Below are positions 50,247 through 58,411 of a stretch of 64,000 nt of DNA, in pieces; position 1 is the stretch's first letter; the number at the start of each line of letters is the position of its first letter. A program made the position numbers and the translations under genes. The stretch spans positions 62,001-126,000 of the forward strand of contig JAIOQX010000003.1 in assembly GCA_021108415.1 (NCBI GenBank). The letters are read 5' to 3'. The DNA is from Acholeplasmataceae bacterium. Lineage in GTDB: Bacteria; Bacillota_I; Bacilli_A; Acholeplasmatales; Acholeplasmataceae. The notes beneath the pieces are model-generated. The model searched no databases. It was given only the letters and a program-made list of their open reading frames with translations, and had not been told where the DNA came from.

Positions 50247-52562
50247 ATGTTTGCAAAAGTTATTATTGATATTAAACATCAACAAGTAAATCATCATTTT
50301 GATTACATCATACCTGATGTGTTATTAGATGATCTAAAAATTGGCATGAGAGTTCTTGTGCCTTTTGGTGCGCAAACAAGATTAGGTTTTGTAACAAATA
50401 TCACTACAACTAGCATGACCGCAACTAAAGAAATTATAGATATCTTAGATAACAAACCGACGATATCTGATGAACTTTTTCATATTATTGATGATATAAA
50501 AAAACATTCATCAGAGCTTTATAGTGCTATTTTTGATACGGTTATTCCAAGTGAAATTAAATTAGATTATGACAAAGATATTTATTTATTAAATGAAGCA
50601 TTATGCCCTTTAGACATTAAATCTAATTTTAATCAAAAAGGCATTTGGCATTTAAAGAAAAATCAATTTGATATGTTACCAAGATTAAGAAGATTAGAGA
50701 AAAATAATGTCATAGAAATTAAGTTATCTATTAAACAAAAAACAAATAAAAAATTTAAAGTGGTTTATACAATTAATTTAAATCATCAATATCATAAAGT
50801 TAATCAATATCCTTTAGTCGATCATTTAAAACCAAATGTAGGATATGATAAAAAAGCATTGATTGATTTAGGATTTAGTATCAGTCAAATTCAAACACTT
50901 AAAAAACACGATGTGCTTGTACAATCTAACGAACAAGTCATTAGAGATATAGATCATGTATTTGATGATATAGATAAACAAGTAAAATTAAATGATGAGC
51001 AATTAGTTGCAGCTAAAACAATTAAAACTTCTTTAAACCAAACACATACATTTTTATTAAAAGGTGTGACAGGATCTGGAAAAACAGAAGTGTATCTTGA
51101 TGTTATCAAAGAGGTACTAGATAAAGGCCAAAAAGTTTTAATTATGGTTCCAGAAATCACATTGATTGCACCCATGGCACAAAGATTACTCTCAAGATTT
51201 TCAAATGTAGCCATCTATCACAGTGCACTTTCTCAAGGTGAGAGATTAGATCAGTATCATATGATTTTAAATAATCAAGCATCAATCATCTTATCGACTC
51301 GATCTGGTGTATTTCTTCCAATTCAAAAGCTTGGTTTGATCATCATAGATGAAGAACATGACAGATCATATATACAAACAGAGCATGTTACCTATGATGC
51401 AAAACATATCGCAATGCTTAGATCTAAATATCATATGATTCCTCTTGTTTTAGGTTCAGCTACGCCATCTGTTGTATCCATGTATAAAGCAATATCAAAG
51501 GTATACACTTTATTAAATCTTACGAAAAGACCTGGTGGCATTAACATGCCAGATATTAAATTGGTAGATATGAAAGATGAGCTAAAACAAAAAAACACGT
51601 CCATTTTTTCTAATGACCTCCTAAATTCAATCAAAGACAGATTGAAAAAAGATGAACAAACATTGATTCTATTTAATAGAAAAGGATACGCTCCATTTGT
51701 CTTATGTAGACAATGTGGTGATGTACCTAAATGCCCTGATTGTGATATATCTTTAACTTATTATAAAGATAAAAACATATTAAAATGTCATTATTGTGGA
51801 TATGAAAAACCATTTAATCCTGTTTGTGAGATATGTCATCAAAAGACTGTTAAAGAGGTCGGTGCAGGTATAGAATATGTGGAATCAGAATTAAAAAGAA
51901 AACTACCAGATGCACGTATTTTAAGAATGGATAAAAACATCGTTCAAACAAAGGGAAGTCATGAACGTATTTGGCATCAATTTTTAAATCATGAAGCTGA
52001 TATTTTATTAGGCACCCAAATGATTTCAAAAGGATTAGATTTTCCTAAAGTTACATTAGTAGGTGTCTTAATGGCAGATCTATCTTTAAAAGTTCCATCT
52101 TATCTCGCATCTGAAGAGACATTCATGTTGCTTACGCAAATTGCAGGTAGATCAGGAAGACACCAAGAAGGAGAAGTAATCATTCAAGGCTATGATTTAT
52201 CACATTATGCCATAAAGACGCTTAAATCAGGATATGACGCCTTTTATAAAGAAGCTTTATACGAGAGAAAACTATCACTTTATGAACCGTTTGCCCATGT
52301 CTCTCAATTTTTAATTGAAGGTGTAAGTTATTTAAAAACCTATCAACATGCATTTTTGTTAAAAAAGAGATTGGCTAAACTAGATGGATTAACAGTATTA
52401 GGTCCATCACAAGCTTTAATTAAAAAAATTAGACAAAATTTTAGATTTGTAGTAACGATAAAATATATGAATCTAGATTATGATACAATTAGAACTATAA
52501 CTGATGATTTATCAAGCAAGGAAGTTAAAATAAAATATTATCAAAATTTAGATATGATTTAG
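50247..52562 (+). CDS. priA: Primosomal protein N', replication restart helicase
   Basis: A 771-residue superfamily 2 helicase that reloads replication at stalled forks. It has the 3'-end-binding N-terminal domain (FAKVIIDIKHQQVNHHFDYIIP), Walker A GVTGSGKTEVYL (~273-284), DEEHD (~372-376), a zinc domain with CRQCGDVPKCPDC and CHYCGYEKPFNPVCEIC (eight cysteines, ~489-533), and motif VI QIAGRSGRHQEGE (~632-644). The start is ATG 50247 behind AAAAGAGTGATACT. It is followed by fmt at 10 bases, the usual Firmicute pair. Confidence 0.97.
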   Translation: MFAKVIIDIKHQQVNHHFDYIIPDVLLDDLKIGMRVLVPFGAQTRLGFVTNITTTSMTATKEIIDILDNKPTISDELFHIIDDIKKHSSELYSAIFDTVIPSEIKLDYDKDIYLLNEALCPLDIKSNFNQKGIWHLKKNQFDMLPRLRRLEKNNVIEIKLSIKQKTNKKFKVVYTINLNHQYHKVNQYPLVDHLKPNVGYDKKALIDLGFSISQIQTLKKHDVLVQSNEQVIRDIDHVFDDIDKQVKLNDEQLVAAKTIKTSLNQTHTFLLKGVTGSGKTEVYLDVIKEVLDKGQKVLIMVPEITLIAPMAQRLLSRFSNVAIYHSALSQGERLDQYHMILNNQASIILSTRSGVFLPIQKLGLIIIDEEHDRSYIQTEHVTYDAKHIAMLRSKYHMIPLVLGSATPSVVSMYKAISKVYTLLNLTKRPGGINMPDIKLVDMKDELKQKNTSIFSNDLLNSIKDRLKKDEQTLILFNRKGYAPFVLCRQCGDVPKCPDCDISLTYYKDKNILKCHYCGYEKPFNPVCEICHQKTVKEVGAGIEYVESELKRKLPDARILRMDKNIVQTKGSHERIWHQFLNHEADILLGTQMISKGLDFPKVTLVGVLMADLSLKVPSYLASEETFMLLTQIAGRSGRHQEGEVIIQGYDLSHYAIKTLKSGYDAFYKEALYERKLSLYEPFAHVSQFLIEGVSYLKTYQHAFLLKKRLAKLDGLTVLGPSQALIKKIRQNFRFVVTIKYMNLDYDTIRTITDDLSSKEVKIKYYQNLDMI

Positions 52563-52572
52563 GAGGGTAAAG

Positions 52573-53508
52573 ATGAAAATAGTTTTTATGGGAACACCAC
52601 TTTTTGCATGTGAAGTTTTAGAAATGCTTATTAAAGAACATGAAGTATTATTGGTTGTAACACAACCAGATAAAAAAGTAGGCAGAAAAAAAATCTTAAC
52701 ACCATCGTTAGTTAAAAAAATTGCGAATTCACATGATATAGAAGTATTCCACCCTCAATCAATTAAAAAAGATTATAAAAGAATTCTAGAATTAAAACCA
52801 GACTTATTAATTTCAGCAGCTTATGGTCAAATACTACCTAAAGCATTATTAGATGAAGTGACTGCTTTAAATGTACATGGCTCGCTACTACCTAAATATA
52901 GAGGTGGCGCACCTATTCAATATGCATTATTTAACGGAGATGATCAAACAGGCGTTACGATTATGTATATGGAATTTGTAATGGATAGTGGTCCAATCAT
53001 TAAACAAAAAGCACTAAAGATTGAGCCAGATGATGATTATTTATCACTCACTAAAAAACTATCTACACTAGGGACAAACCTACTTTCAGATGTATTAAAA
53101 GATATTAAAAATAACAAGATAGAAAGCATTGCACAAAAGGATGATGAGGTTACCTTTTCACCCACATTAAAGCCATCAGATGAGTATATATCATTTGATA
53201 GACCAACACATGAAATCATTAATCATATTAGAGGATTATCACCTGAACCAGGTGGTTATGCAATCATTAATGGTTCTAAAATTAAGATTTATAAAGCACA
53301 AAAAAGTGATATAATAATAGATGAAGCGTTTGTATCTGGTCAAATTATTGAGATAAAGAAAAAATTGATTATTAAGACACTTGATCATGCAATAGAGATT
53401 TTAGAGATACAAGCTCCAGGTAAAAGAATCATGCATGTGAAAGATTTTTTAAATGGACAAAATATCATGTCAATCAATGATGTATTTAAAGGAGAAGAAA
53501 CCCTATGA
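52573..53508 (+). CDS. fmt: Methionyl-tRNA formyltransferase
   Basis: A 311-residue enzyme that formylates initiator Met-tRNA using 10-formyl-tetrahydrofolate. The catalytic core shows VFMGTPLFACEVLEML (~4-19), QPDKKVGRKKILTPSLVKKIA (~36-56), LISAAYGQILPKALLD (~79-94), NVHGSLLPKYRGGAPIQYALFNGDDQTGVTIMYMEFVMDSG (~99-139, with Asn, His and Asp), and a C-terminal OB-like domain. The start is ATG 52573 behind GGAGGGTAAAG. It overlaps the next gene by 4 bases (ATGA). Confidence 0.97.
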   Translation: MKIVFMGTPLFACEVLEMLIKEHEVLLVVTQPDKKVGRKKILTPSLVKKIANSHDIEVFHPQSIKKDYKRILELKPDLLISAAYGQILPKALLDEVTALNVHGSLLPKYRGGAPIQYALFNGDDQTGVTIMYMEFVMDSGPIIKQKALKIEPDDDYLSLTKKLSTLGTNLLSDVLKDIKNNKIESIAQKDDEVTFSPTLKPSDEYISFDRPTHEIINHIRGLSPEPGGYAIINGSKIKIYKAQKSDIIIDEAFVSGQIIEIKKKLIIKTLDHAIEILEIQAPGKRIMHVKDFLNGQNIMSINDVFKGEETL

Positions 53509-54068
53509 AAACAAAGAAGAAATTGCTATTTACAAGACAAGAAATGTTTGAGTTAAACAAAAAGTTATTACTTAAAAGAGGCGTGACCATTGATGCAATT
53601 GCTGAGATATCATATATGCAACAATCAAAATATTCAGATGATGTCAGTCGTGCGATATGTGTTGAATCAGTTGAAAAGATTCTATCGTTAAGAGATGTAT
53701 TTCATCATGTTCAGCTTGCAGCTGAAATCGATCGTCTAGCTGAAGAAAATAAATTCCAAGGGCCTATTCAAGATATCATTATGGAAGATTTAGGTTTATT
53801 TGGTGTTGATGAAACACTTGGATTAGATGTTTCAGGATTATATGGTACAATTGGTCAAACTAATTTTGGTGATATTGATGTGAATAAACATGGTATCGTT
53901 CAAAGATTAAATGATGCTGGTAAAGAAGATGGCATTTGTCATACATTCTTAGATGATATTGTAGGTGCAATCGCTGCAGCAGCATCAACAAGAGTTGCAC
54001 AAGTTTTAAATGAAGATTTAGCACACGAAGATAGTGATGTAAAAAGATTTAGCATATTTGATTTATAA
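53505..54068 (+). CDS. YutG/PgpA-like protein (phosphatidylglycerophosphatase A family)
   Basis: A 187-residue protein. It matches Bacillus YutG over its length: LLLKRGVTIDAIAEISYMQQ (~20-39), VESVEKILSLRDVFHHVQLAAEIDRLAE (~53-80), LGLFGVDETLGLDVSGLYGTIGQTNFGDID (~96-125) and the conserved CHTFLDDIVGAIAAAASTRVAQ (~144-165). The family is annotated as related to PgpA lipid phosphatases but YutG proteins lack membrane helices, so the actual substrate is unproven. The start ATG 53505 overlaps the fmt stop. The next gene follows at 18 bases. Confidence 0.85.
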   Translation: MKTKKKLLFTRQEMFELNKKLLLKRGVTIDAIAEISYMQQSKYSDDVSRAICVESVEKILSLRDVFHHVQLAAEIDRLAEENKFQGPIQDIIMEDLGLFGVDETLGLDVSGLYGTIGQTNFGDIDVNKHGIVQRLNDAGKEDGICHTFLDDIVGAIAAAASTRVAQVLNEDLAHEDSDVKRFSIFDL

Positions 54069-54086
54069 CATAAAGGATGATTTAAC

Positions 54087-55403
54087 TTGGCAAATGATAA
54101 AGCTAAAAAAAGAAGATTTTGGGAACTAAAAGCTCTTGGTAAAGATATATTTGCTAAGTTTTTTGGCTTTGAACAAGGTGTAGATATCACAAATGATGTT
54201 GCAGTTCTTTTTAGAAGAAATGTAGTAATTAAAAACATCATTTTCTTGTCAAATATTATGTACACGGTTATATTAATTATTCTATCTTTGTCAACTCAAG
54301 ATAGAGTTTCAGATTGGGTAGTGACTGTACTGGCATTTCCAATGACATATGTGATCAATAGAATATTAAAAAAACTGATTCATTTAGATCCGGAAGATAA
54401 GACAAAACAAGGTGTGGCCATGTATGTCTCAGCATTTTACATATTCTTTTCAGCAATCTTAATTTATGCAAGATTGTATACGCATGAATATTTTGAAACA
54501 GGTGCATACATTTTAATGTATTATGCTGTAGTCGTTATTTCTCTTTATCAAGAAAAGAAACTTTTAAGCAGTAGTTTTCAAGGCTTGTTAGCCATGTTAA
54601 CAGTCATTCATTTAATATGGACTTATAACTTTCATGGACTTGTAAATGGACAATCTATTATCGAGTTTTTACCAAACTTTATAAGATTACCAGAATTTAG
54701 TGATATTTTACTTAGAACACTGCTATTTATTTTATTTTACTTTGTTGTTTATGCCATTGTCTCTATGGGACAATATATGCAAGAAGAGCGAAAAAATGAA
54801 TTAATCAAAAGAAGACAAGTTCAAAATGATTTTTCTCATATTGTAGGAGATCTTTTCACAGTTGTTTTTTCTTCATCATATACATTAATGGAAAAAAGAC
54901 ATGCATATCAAGTTCAACAAATGAGTCAAAAACTTGCAGATTATTACGGATTAAATGAAAAAGAAATCACAAAACTTAATGAATATGCTATGGTACATCT
55001 TCAATACCAAGAAATTAAACATTTATTAAATGATATCAATACCTATGATGAAAAAACTTATGATATCTTAAAAGATCAAACAGAGCTTGGTTCAAGAATT
55101 GCTAAACGAATTCAATTAGCTCAAAAATGTGAAGATATCGCAAGAGCACAATTAGAAGATACAGCAAATGAAAAATTCTTAAAAGAAATGCTTTTAATTC
55201 AGCCAGATATACAAGCTCAAATTATTTTATTGTGTGACTTATATATCACTATGCGCAGCCATAGATCTTATAAAAGACCCATGGCGCATTCAATTGTTTT
55301 AAAATTATTTCAACAAGAATTAGGGCATTTTTTTGACTATGATTTAAAAGAGAGATTCTTAAAGTTCAATGATGAATTTTCTGAAATGTATAATAATTTT
55401 TAA
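54087..55403 (+). CDS. Membrane protein with a degenerate HD-GYP domain (TTG start)
   Basis: A 438-residue protein with about six membrane segments (~50-230) and a cytoplasmic C-terminal half (~245-438). The C-terminal half follows the HD-GYP phosphodiesterase pattern: KRHAYQVQQMSQKLADYYGLNEKEI for HSERVA...LGLS, YAMVHLQ for LLHDIGK, ILKDQTELGSRI for KRHPELG, and LCDLYITMRSHRSYKRP for VADVYDALTSDRPYR. The HD aspartate and a later His are replaced and the HHERWDGSGYP block is absent. It is therefore probably not an active cyclic-di-GMP phosphodiesterase. The start is TTG 54087 behind AAAGGATGATTTAAC; no nearby in-frame ATG exists. It may be co-transcribed with fmt and the YutG-like gene. Role unknown. 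Confidence 0.75.
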   Translation: MANDKAKKRRFWELKALGKDIFAKFFGFEQGVDITNDVAVLFRRNVVIKNIIFLSNIMYTVILIILSLSTQDRVSDWVVTVLAFPMTYVINRILKKLIHLDPEDKTKQGVAMYVSAFYIFFSAILIYARLYTHEYFETGAYILMYYAVVVISLYQEKKLLSSSFQGLLAMLTVIHLIWTYNFHGLVNGQSIIEFLPNFIRLPEFSDILLRTLLFILFYFVVYAIVSMGQYMQEERKNELIKRRQVQNDFSHIVGDLFTVVFSSSYTLMEKRHAYQVQQMSQKLADYYGLNEKEITKLNEYAMVHLQYQEIKHLLNDINTYDEKTYDILKDQTELGSRIAKRIQLAQKCEDIARAQLEDTANEKFLKEMLLIQPDIQAQIILLCDLYITMRSHRSYKRPMAHSIVLKLFQQELGHFFDYDLKERFLKFNDEFSEMYNNF

Positions 55404-55418
55404 AGCATAACAATTGCG

Positions 55419-55447
55419 TTGACTTTTGTTTTTAAATCGTGTAATAT
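55419..55447 (+). promoter_or_regulatory. Promoter of the SAM riboswitch-metK operon
   Basis: -35 TTGACT (55419-55424), 17-bp spacer, -10 TAATAT (55442-55447), giving a transcript that begins shortly before the aptamer. Confidence 0.8.
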
Positions 55448-55471
55448 GATAGGGTATTAAATATAATTTAA

Positions 55472-55599
55472 TCTTATTCAGAGCTATCGAGGCTAGTGAC
55501 CGATGACGTAGCAGCAACCTATTGAATTAGGTGCTTACCATGAGGGGAATATCCCAACAATAAGGAAAAACAGTCGTTTCCTTATTGGAGACGTTTTTT
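55472..55599 (+). ncRNA. S-box (SAM-I) riboswitch with terminator/antiterminator
   Basis: The aptamer shows CAGAG after the 5' arm, GAGGCTAGTGACCGATGA, GCAGCAACC with the hairpin ACCTA/TAGGT, GTGCTTACC and a GGG/CCC hairpin, in S-box order. Closing helix P1 is TCTTATT (55472-55478) with AATAAGG (55559-55565). The same AATAAGG can instead pair with CCTTATT as CAATAAGGAAA (55558-55568)/TTTCCTTATTG (55577-55587), an antiterminator. When P1 forms, CGTTTCC (55575-55581)/GGAGACG (55587-55593) plus six T makes a terminator. SAM binding should therefore stop transcription of metK. Confidence 0.93.
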
Positions 55600-55618
55600 A
55601 TTAAAAGGAGTGATTTAC

Positions 55619-56791
55619 ATGTATAAATTATTTAGTAGTGAATCTGTAACAGAAGGACATCCAGATAAAGTATCTGATTATATTTCAGATGCTATATTAG
55701 ATGCATGTCTAGAACAAGATCCACAATCAAGAGTTGCAGTTGAAACTGCTGTGACATCACATTATTGTTTATTGTTTGGGGAGATTACAACAAATGCAGT
55801 CATTGATTATGAAAAGATTATTAAAGATGCCATTAAAGAAATTGGTTATACCCAAGAAGCATACGGATATAGTGCTGATACGGTTAAAATTGATATTAGA
55901 ATTGAAAAACAATCTGAAGATATCGCTTTAGGTGTTGATAGTAAAGGGGATAAAAAGCTAGGAGCTGGAGATCAAGGACTTATGTTTGGCTATGCCAATC
56001 AAGATACTGATACTTTTTTACCACTGCCTATTTATTTAGCACATAGACTTGCAGAAAGATTAAGTTATGTTAGAAAAAACAATATTATACCTAATCTACG
56101 TCCTGATGGAAAAACTCAAGTGACTATAGCATATGATCTAAATCATAAACCTGATTATATTCATACAGTAGTATTATCCACACAACATGATGAATCTTGG
56201 TCACAAGAAGATCTTCGTAAAGAAGTATTAACTCATATCATCAATCCAGTATTAAAAGATTATGATACGACAAAGACGAATTATCAAATTAACCCTACGG
56301 GTAAATTTGTTAAAGGTGGTCCACATGGAGATGCTGGATTAACAGGTAGAAAAATTATCGTAGACACATATGGTGGATATGCTAGACATGGTGGTGGCGC
56401 ATTTTCTGGTAAAGATGCAACTAAAGTTGATAGATCTGCTGCATACATGGCTAGATATATTGCTAAGAATATAGTCGCAAGCAACGTTGCGACTGAATGT
56501 GAAATCCAATTGGCTTATGCAATTGGTTTGTCAGAACCTGTAAGTTTTTCTATTAATACCTTTGGTAGTGAAAAAGTTGATTTAGAAAAGATCTATGAAG
56601 TGGTCAACAAAAATTTTGACCTAACTCCTGAGGGTATCATTAAAACTTTAGATCTAAATAGACCCATATATAAAAAGACTGCAGCTTATGGACATTTCGG
56701 TAGAAATTTAGAAGAGTTTACGTGGGAAAAAACTAATAAGATTGAATTATTTGCCAAATTATTATACAATAATACTGGTGATAATAAATGA
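55619..56791 (+). CDS. metK: S-adenosylmethionine synthetase
   Basis: A 390-residue enzyme making S-adenosylmethionine from methionine and ATP, releasing phosphate and diphosphate. It shows [24 protein letters not shown] (~5-28, ATP/His), [12 protein letters not shown] (~118-129), and [34 protein letters not shown] (~236-269, P-loop-like). The start is ATG 55619, 8 bases after AAGGAG; the in-frame GTG at 55610 lies within that site and is rejected. Its product feeds back through the S-box riboswitch upstream. It overlaps the next gene by 4 bases. Confidence 0.97.
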   Translation: MYKLFSSESVTEGHPDKVSDYISDAILDACLEQDPQSRVAVETAVTSHYCLLFGEITTNAVIDYEKIIKDAIKEIGYTQEAYGYSADTVKIDIRIEKQSEDIALGVDSKGDKKLGAGDQGLMFGYANQDTDTFLPLPIYLAHRLAERLSYVRKNNIIPNLRPDGKTQVTIAYDLNHKPDYIHTVVLSTQHDESWSQEDLRKEVLTHIINPVLKDYDTTKTNYQINPTGKFVKGGPHGDAGLTGRKIIVDTYGGYARHGGGAFSGKDATKVDRSAAYMARYIAKNIVASNVATECEIQLAYAIGLSEPVSFSINTFGSEKVDLEKIYEVVNKNFDLTPEGIIKTLDLNRPIYKKTAAYGHFGRNLEEFTWEKTNKIELFAKLLYNNTGDNK

Positions 56792-57684
56792 ATGAAAAAC
56801 TAAAGACATTAGAATCTAAAAGATTACAATTATTAAAAGCTCGTGGAAAAGATATAAAAGTTGCACTTATCGTATTATTAGGTGCACTTATCTTTACATT
56901 TATAGGTGTATCTACAGAAATTATGGCACTTATCGTAGTAGGTGTTATTGGATCAATTGTTGCACTTGTATTTTTTGGTAAATCTAGTACACATGCGAGT
57001 AAATACAGAAAGCTCATTAAAAATGAATTGATTCATCTTTTACTTGAAGAACAATTTGATAATGTAGTTTATGAACCAAATTCTCATATATCTATAGATC
57101 GAATTAACGGAACTGGAACCATTAAGAGACCAGATCGTTTTCATGGAGAAGATTATATCAAAGGTGAATATAAAGGTGTTACTTTTGAAGTATCAGATGT
57201 AGATTTAAAAGAGAGAGTAGAAACAAGAGATTCTAAAGGAAATGTTCATGTATCATATCAAACTTACTTTAAAGGTCGTTGGTATATTTATAAATATCAA
57301 AAAGAGTTTAAAGAAGTTTTAAAAATTGTTGAAGGTAGAGGCAGTTATGCCAATAAGAAAAATCTAGTTAAATTTGAAACAGAGAGCATGGCTTTCAATA
57401 AAAAATTTGATATCTTTGCATCTTCAAAAGAATTCGGATTTTATTTAATTACCTCATCAATGTTAGAAAAATTATTAGAATTAGAAGCACTTCACCGAGG
57501 TTCTATCGTTTATTGTTATCAAAGAAATGAACTTCATATTGGTGTTAATGATCGTAAAGATTATATGGAATTTAAAATTAAAACACCAATTAGTGAAGAA
57601 ACCCTTGATGTTTTCAAAGGTGATATAGATCTTATTCCAGCTATCATTAATGAATTTAGATTAGATAGCTCAAAATTTAAATAA
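56788..57684 (+). CDS. DUF3137-type membrane protein
   Basis: A 298-residue protein with a charged N-terminus, two membrane segments (~26-43 and ~47-66) and a soluble C-terminal domain beginning around residue 75. The C-terminal part ([48 protein letters not shown]; later [28 protein letters not shown]) matches the pattern of DUF3137 proteins. This family often lies next to lemA, as here, so the two may act together at the membrane. The start overlaps the metK stop (ATGA), so it is co-transcribed under the riboswitch. No biochemical role is known to me. Confidence 0.82.
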   Translation: MNEKLKTLESKRLQLLKARGKDIKVALIVLLGALIFTFIGVSTEIMALIVVGVIGSIVALVFFGKSSTHASKYRKLIKNELIHLLLEEQFDNVVYEPNSHISIDRINGTGTIKRPDRFHGEDYIKGEYKGVTFEVSDVDLKERVETRDSKGNVHVSYQTYFKGRWYIYKYQKEFKEVLKIVEGRGSYANKKNLVKFETESMAFNKKFDIFASSKEFGFYLITSSMLEKLLELEALHRGSIVYCYQRNELHIGVNDRKDYMEFKIKTPISEETLDVFKGDIDLIPAIINEFRLDSSKFK

Positions 57685-57705
57685 AAAAGGAAGGAGAAAA
57701 AATAC

Positions 57706-58269
57706 ATGCCAAGTCCAGGAATTATTATTTTAATTATTGTTGCAGTTGTTTTAGTTAGTCTTATTGGTTGGTTTATTTCTACAGTTAATTCATTTAATCG
57801 TATGTTAATCAAAATTGATGAATCAGAATCAAGTATTGATATTGCATTAACAAAACGTTTTGATTTATTATCTAAAATGTTCCAAGCAGTTAAAGGTTAC
57901 ATGAAACATGAATCAGAAACACTTCAAAAAGTGATCGCAATGAGACAACCGGCTCATGGAGCACCAATGGAACAAAAACAAGAATTTGCTGATCAAGTAT
58001 CTAGAGGTCTTCAAGCAATCAATGTTGTTGTTGAACAGTATCCTGATTTAAAAGCTTCTTCAAATATGGCTAAATTACAAGACACAACAGTTGAAGTAGA
58101 AGAAAACTTACAAGCATCAAGACGTGTTTATAATTCTAATGTATCGATATATAACCAAAAGGTTGTTGTATTCCCTTCAAGTATTATAGCGAACATGAAG
58201 AAATTTGAAAAACGTGCATTCTTCGAAGCTGAAGCAGCTAAGAGAGAAGATGTGAAATTTGATTTTTAA
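57706..58269 (+). CDS. lemA: LemA family protein
   Basis: A 187-residue protein: one N-terminal membrane helix (~5-25) and a soluble helical domain with the LemA pattern (WFISTVNSFNRMLIKIDESESSIDIALTKRFDLLSKMFQAVKGYMKHE, ~23-70, and later ASRRVYNSNVSIYNQKVVVFPSSIIANMKKFEKRAFFEAE). LemA proteins of Firmicutes are membrane-anchored and of unknown biochemical function. The start is ATG 57706 behind AAGGAAGGAG, 21 bases after the DUF3137 gene with which it forms a conserved pair. A strong terminator closes the metK transcript here. Confidence 0.93.
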   Translation: MPSPGIIILIIVAVVLVSLIGWFISTVNSFNRMLIKIDESESSIDIALTKRFDLLSKMFQAVKGYMKHESETLQKVIAMRQPAHGAPMEQKQEFADQVSRGLQAINVVVEQYPDLKASSNMAKLQDTTVEVEENLQASRRVYNSNVSIYNQKVVVFPSSIIANMKKFEKRAFFEAEAAKREDVKFDF

Positions 58270-58298
58270 AATAAAACGCCTAGCGTTTTATTTTTTTT
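58270..58298 (+). terminator. Terminator of the metK-DUF3137-lemA operon
   Basis: AATAAAACGC (58270-58279), loop CTA, GCGTTTTATT (58283-58292), T run to 58298. The stem directly follows the TAA stop (58267-58269). Confidence 0.94.
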
Positions 58299-58367
58299 GC
58301 CTTTATATTGCCTTTTACTAGAATTATGGTAAATAACAAGAAACCACCAAAATGCTTGTAAAAAAGG

Positions 58368-58391
58368 CTCTATTATAGTAATATAATAGAG
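58368..58391 (+). promoter_or_regulatory. Inverted repeat containing the -10 of secA
   Basis: CTCTATTATA (58368-58377) and TATAATAGAG (58382-58391) form a perfect 10-4-10 inverted repeat. The right arm contains TATAAT (58382-58387), the only good -10 before secA. TTGTAA at 58356-58361 is 20 bp away, too far for a standard -35. Dyad operator or accidental AT palindrome. Confidence 0.45.
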
Positions 58392-58411
58392 ATGGAAAAG
58401 GATGTGGACTT

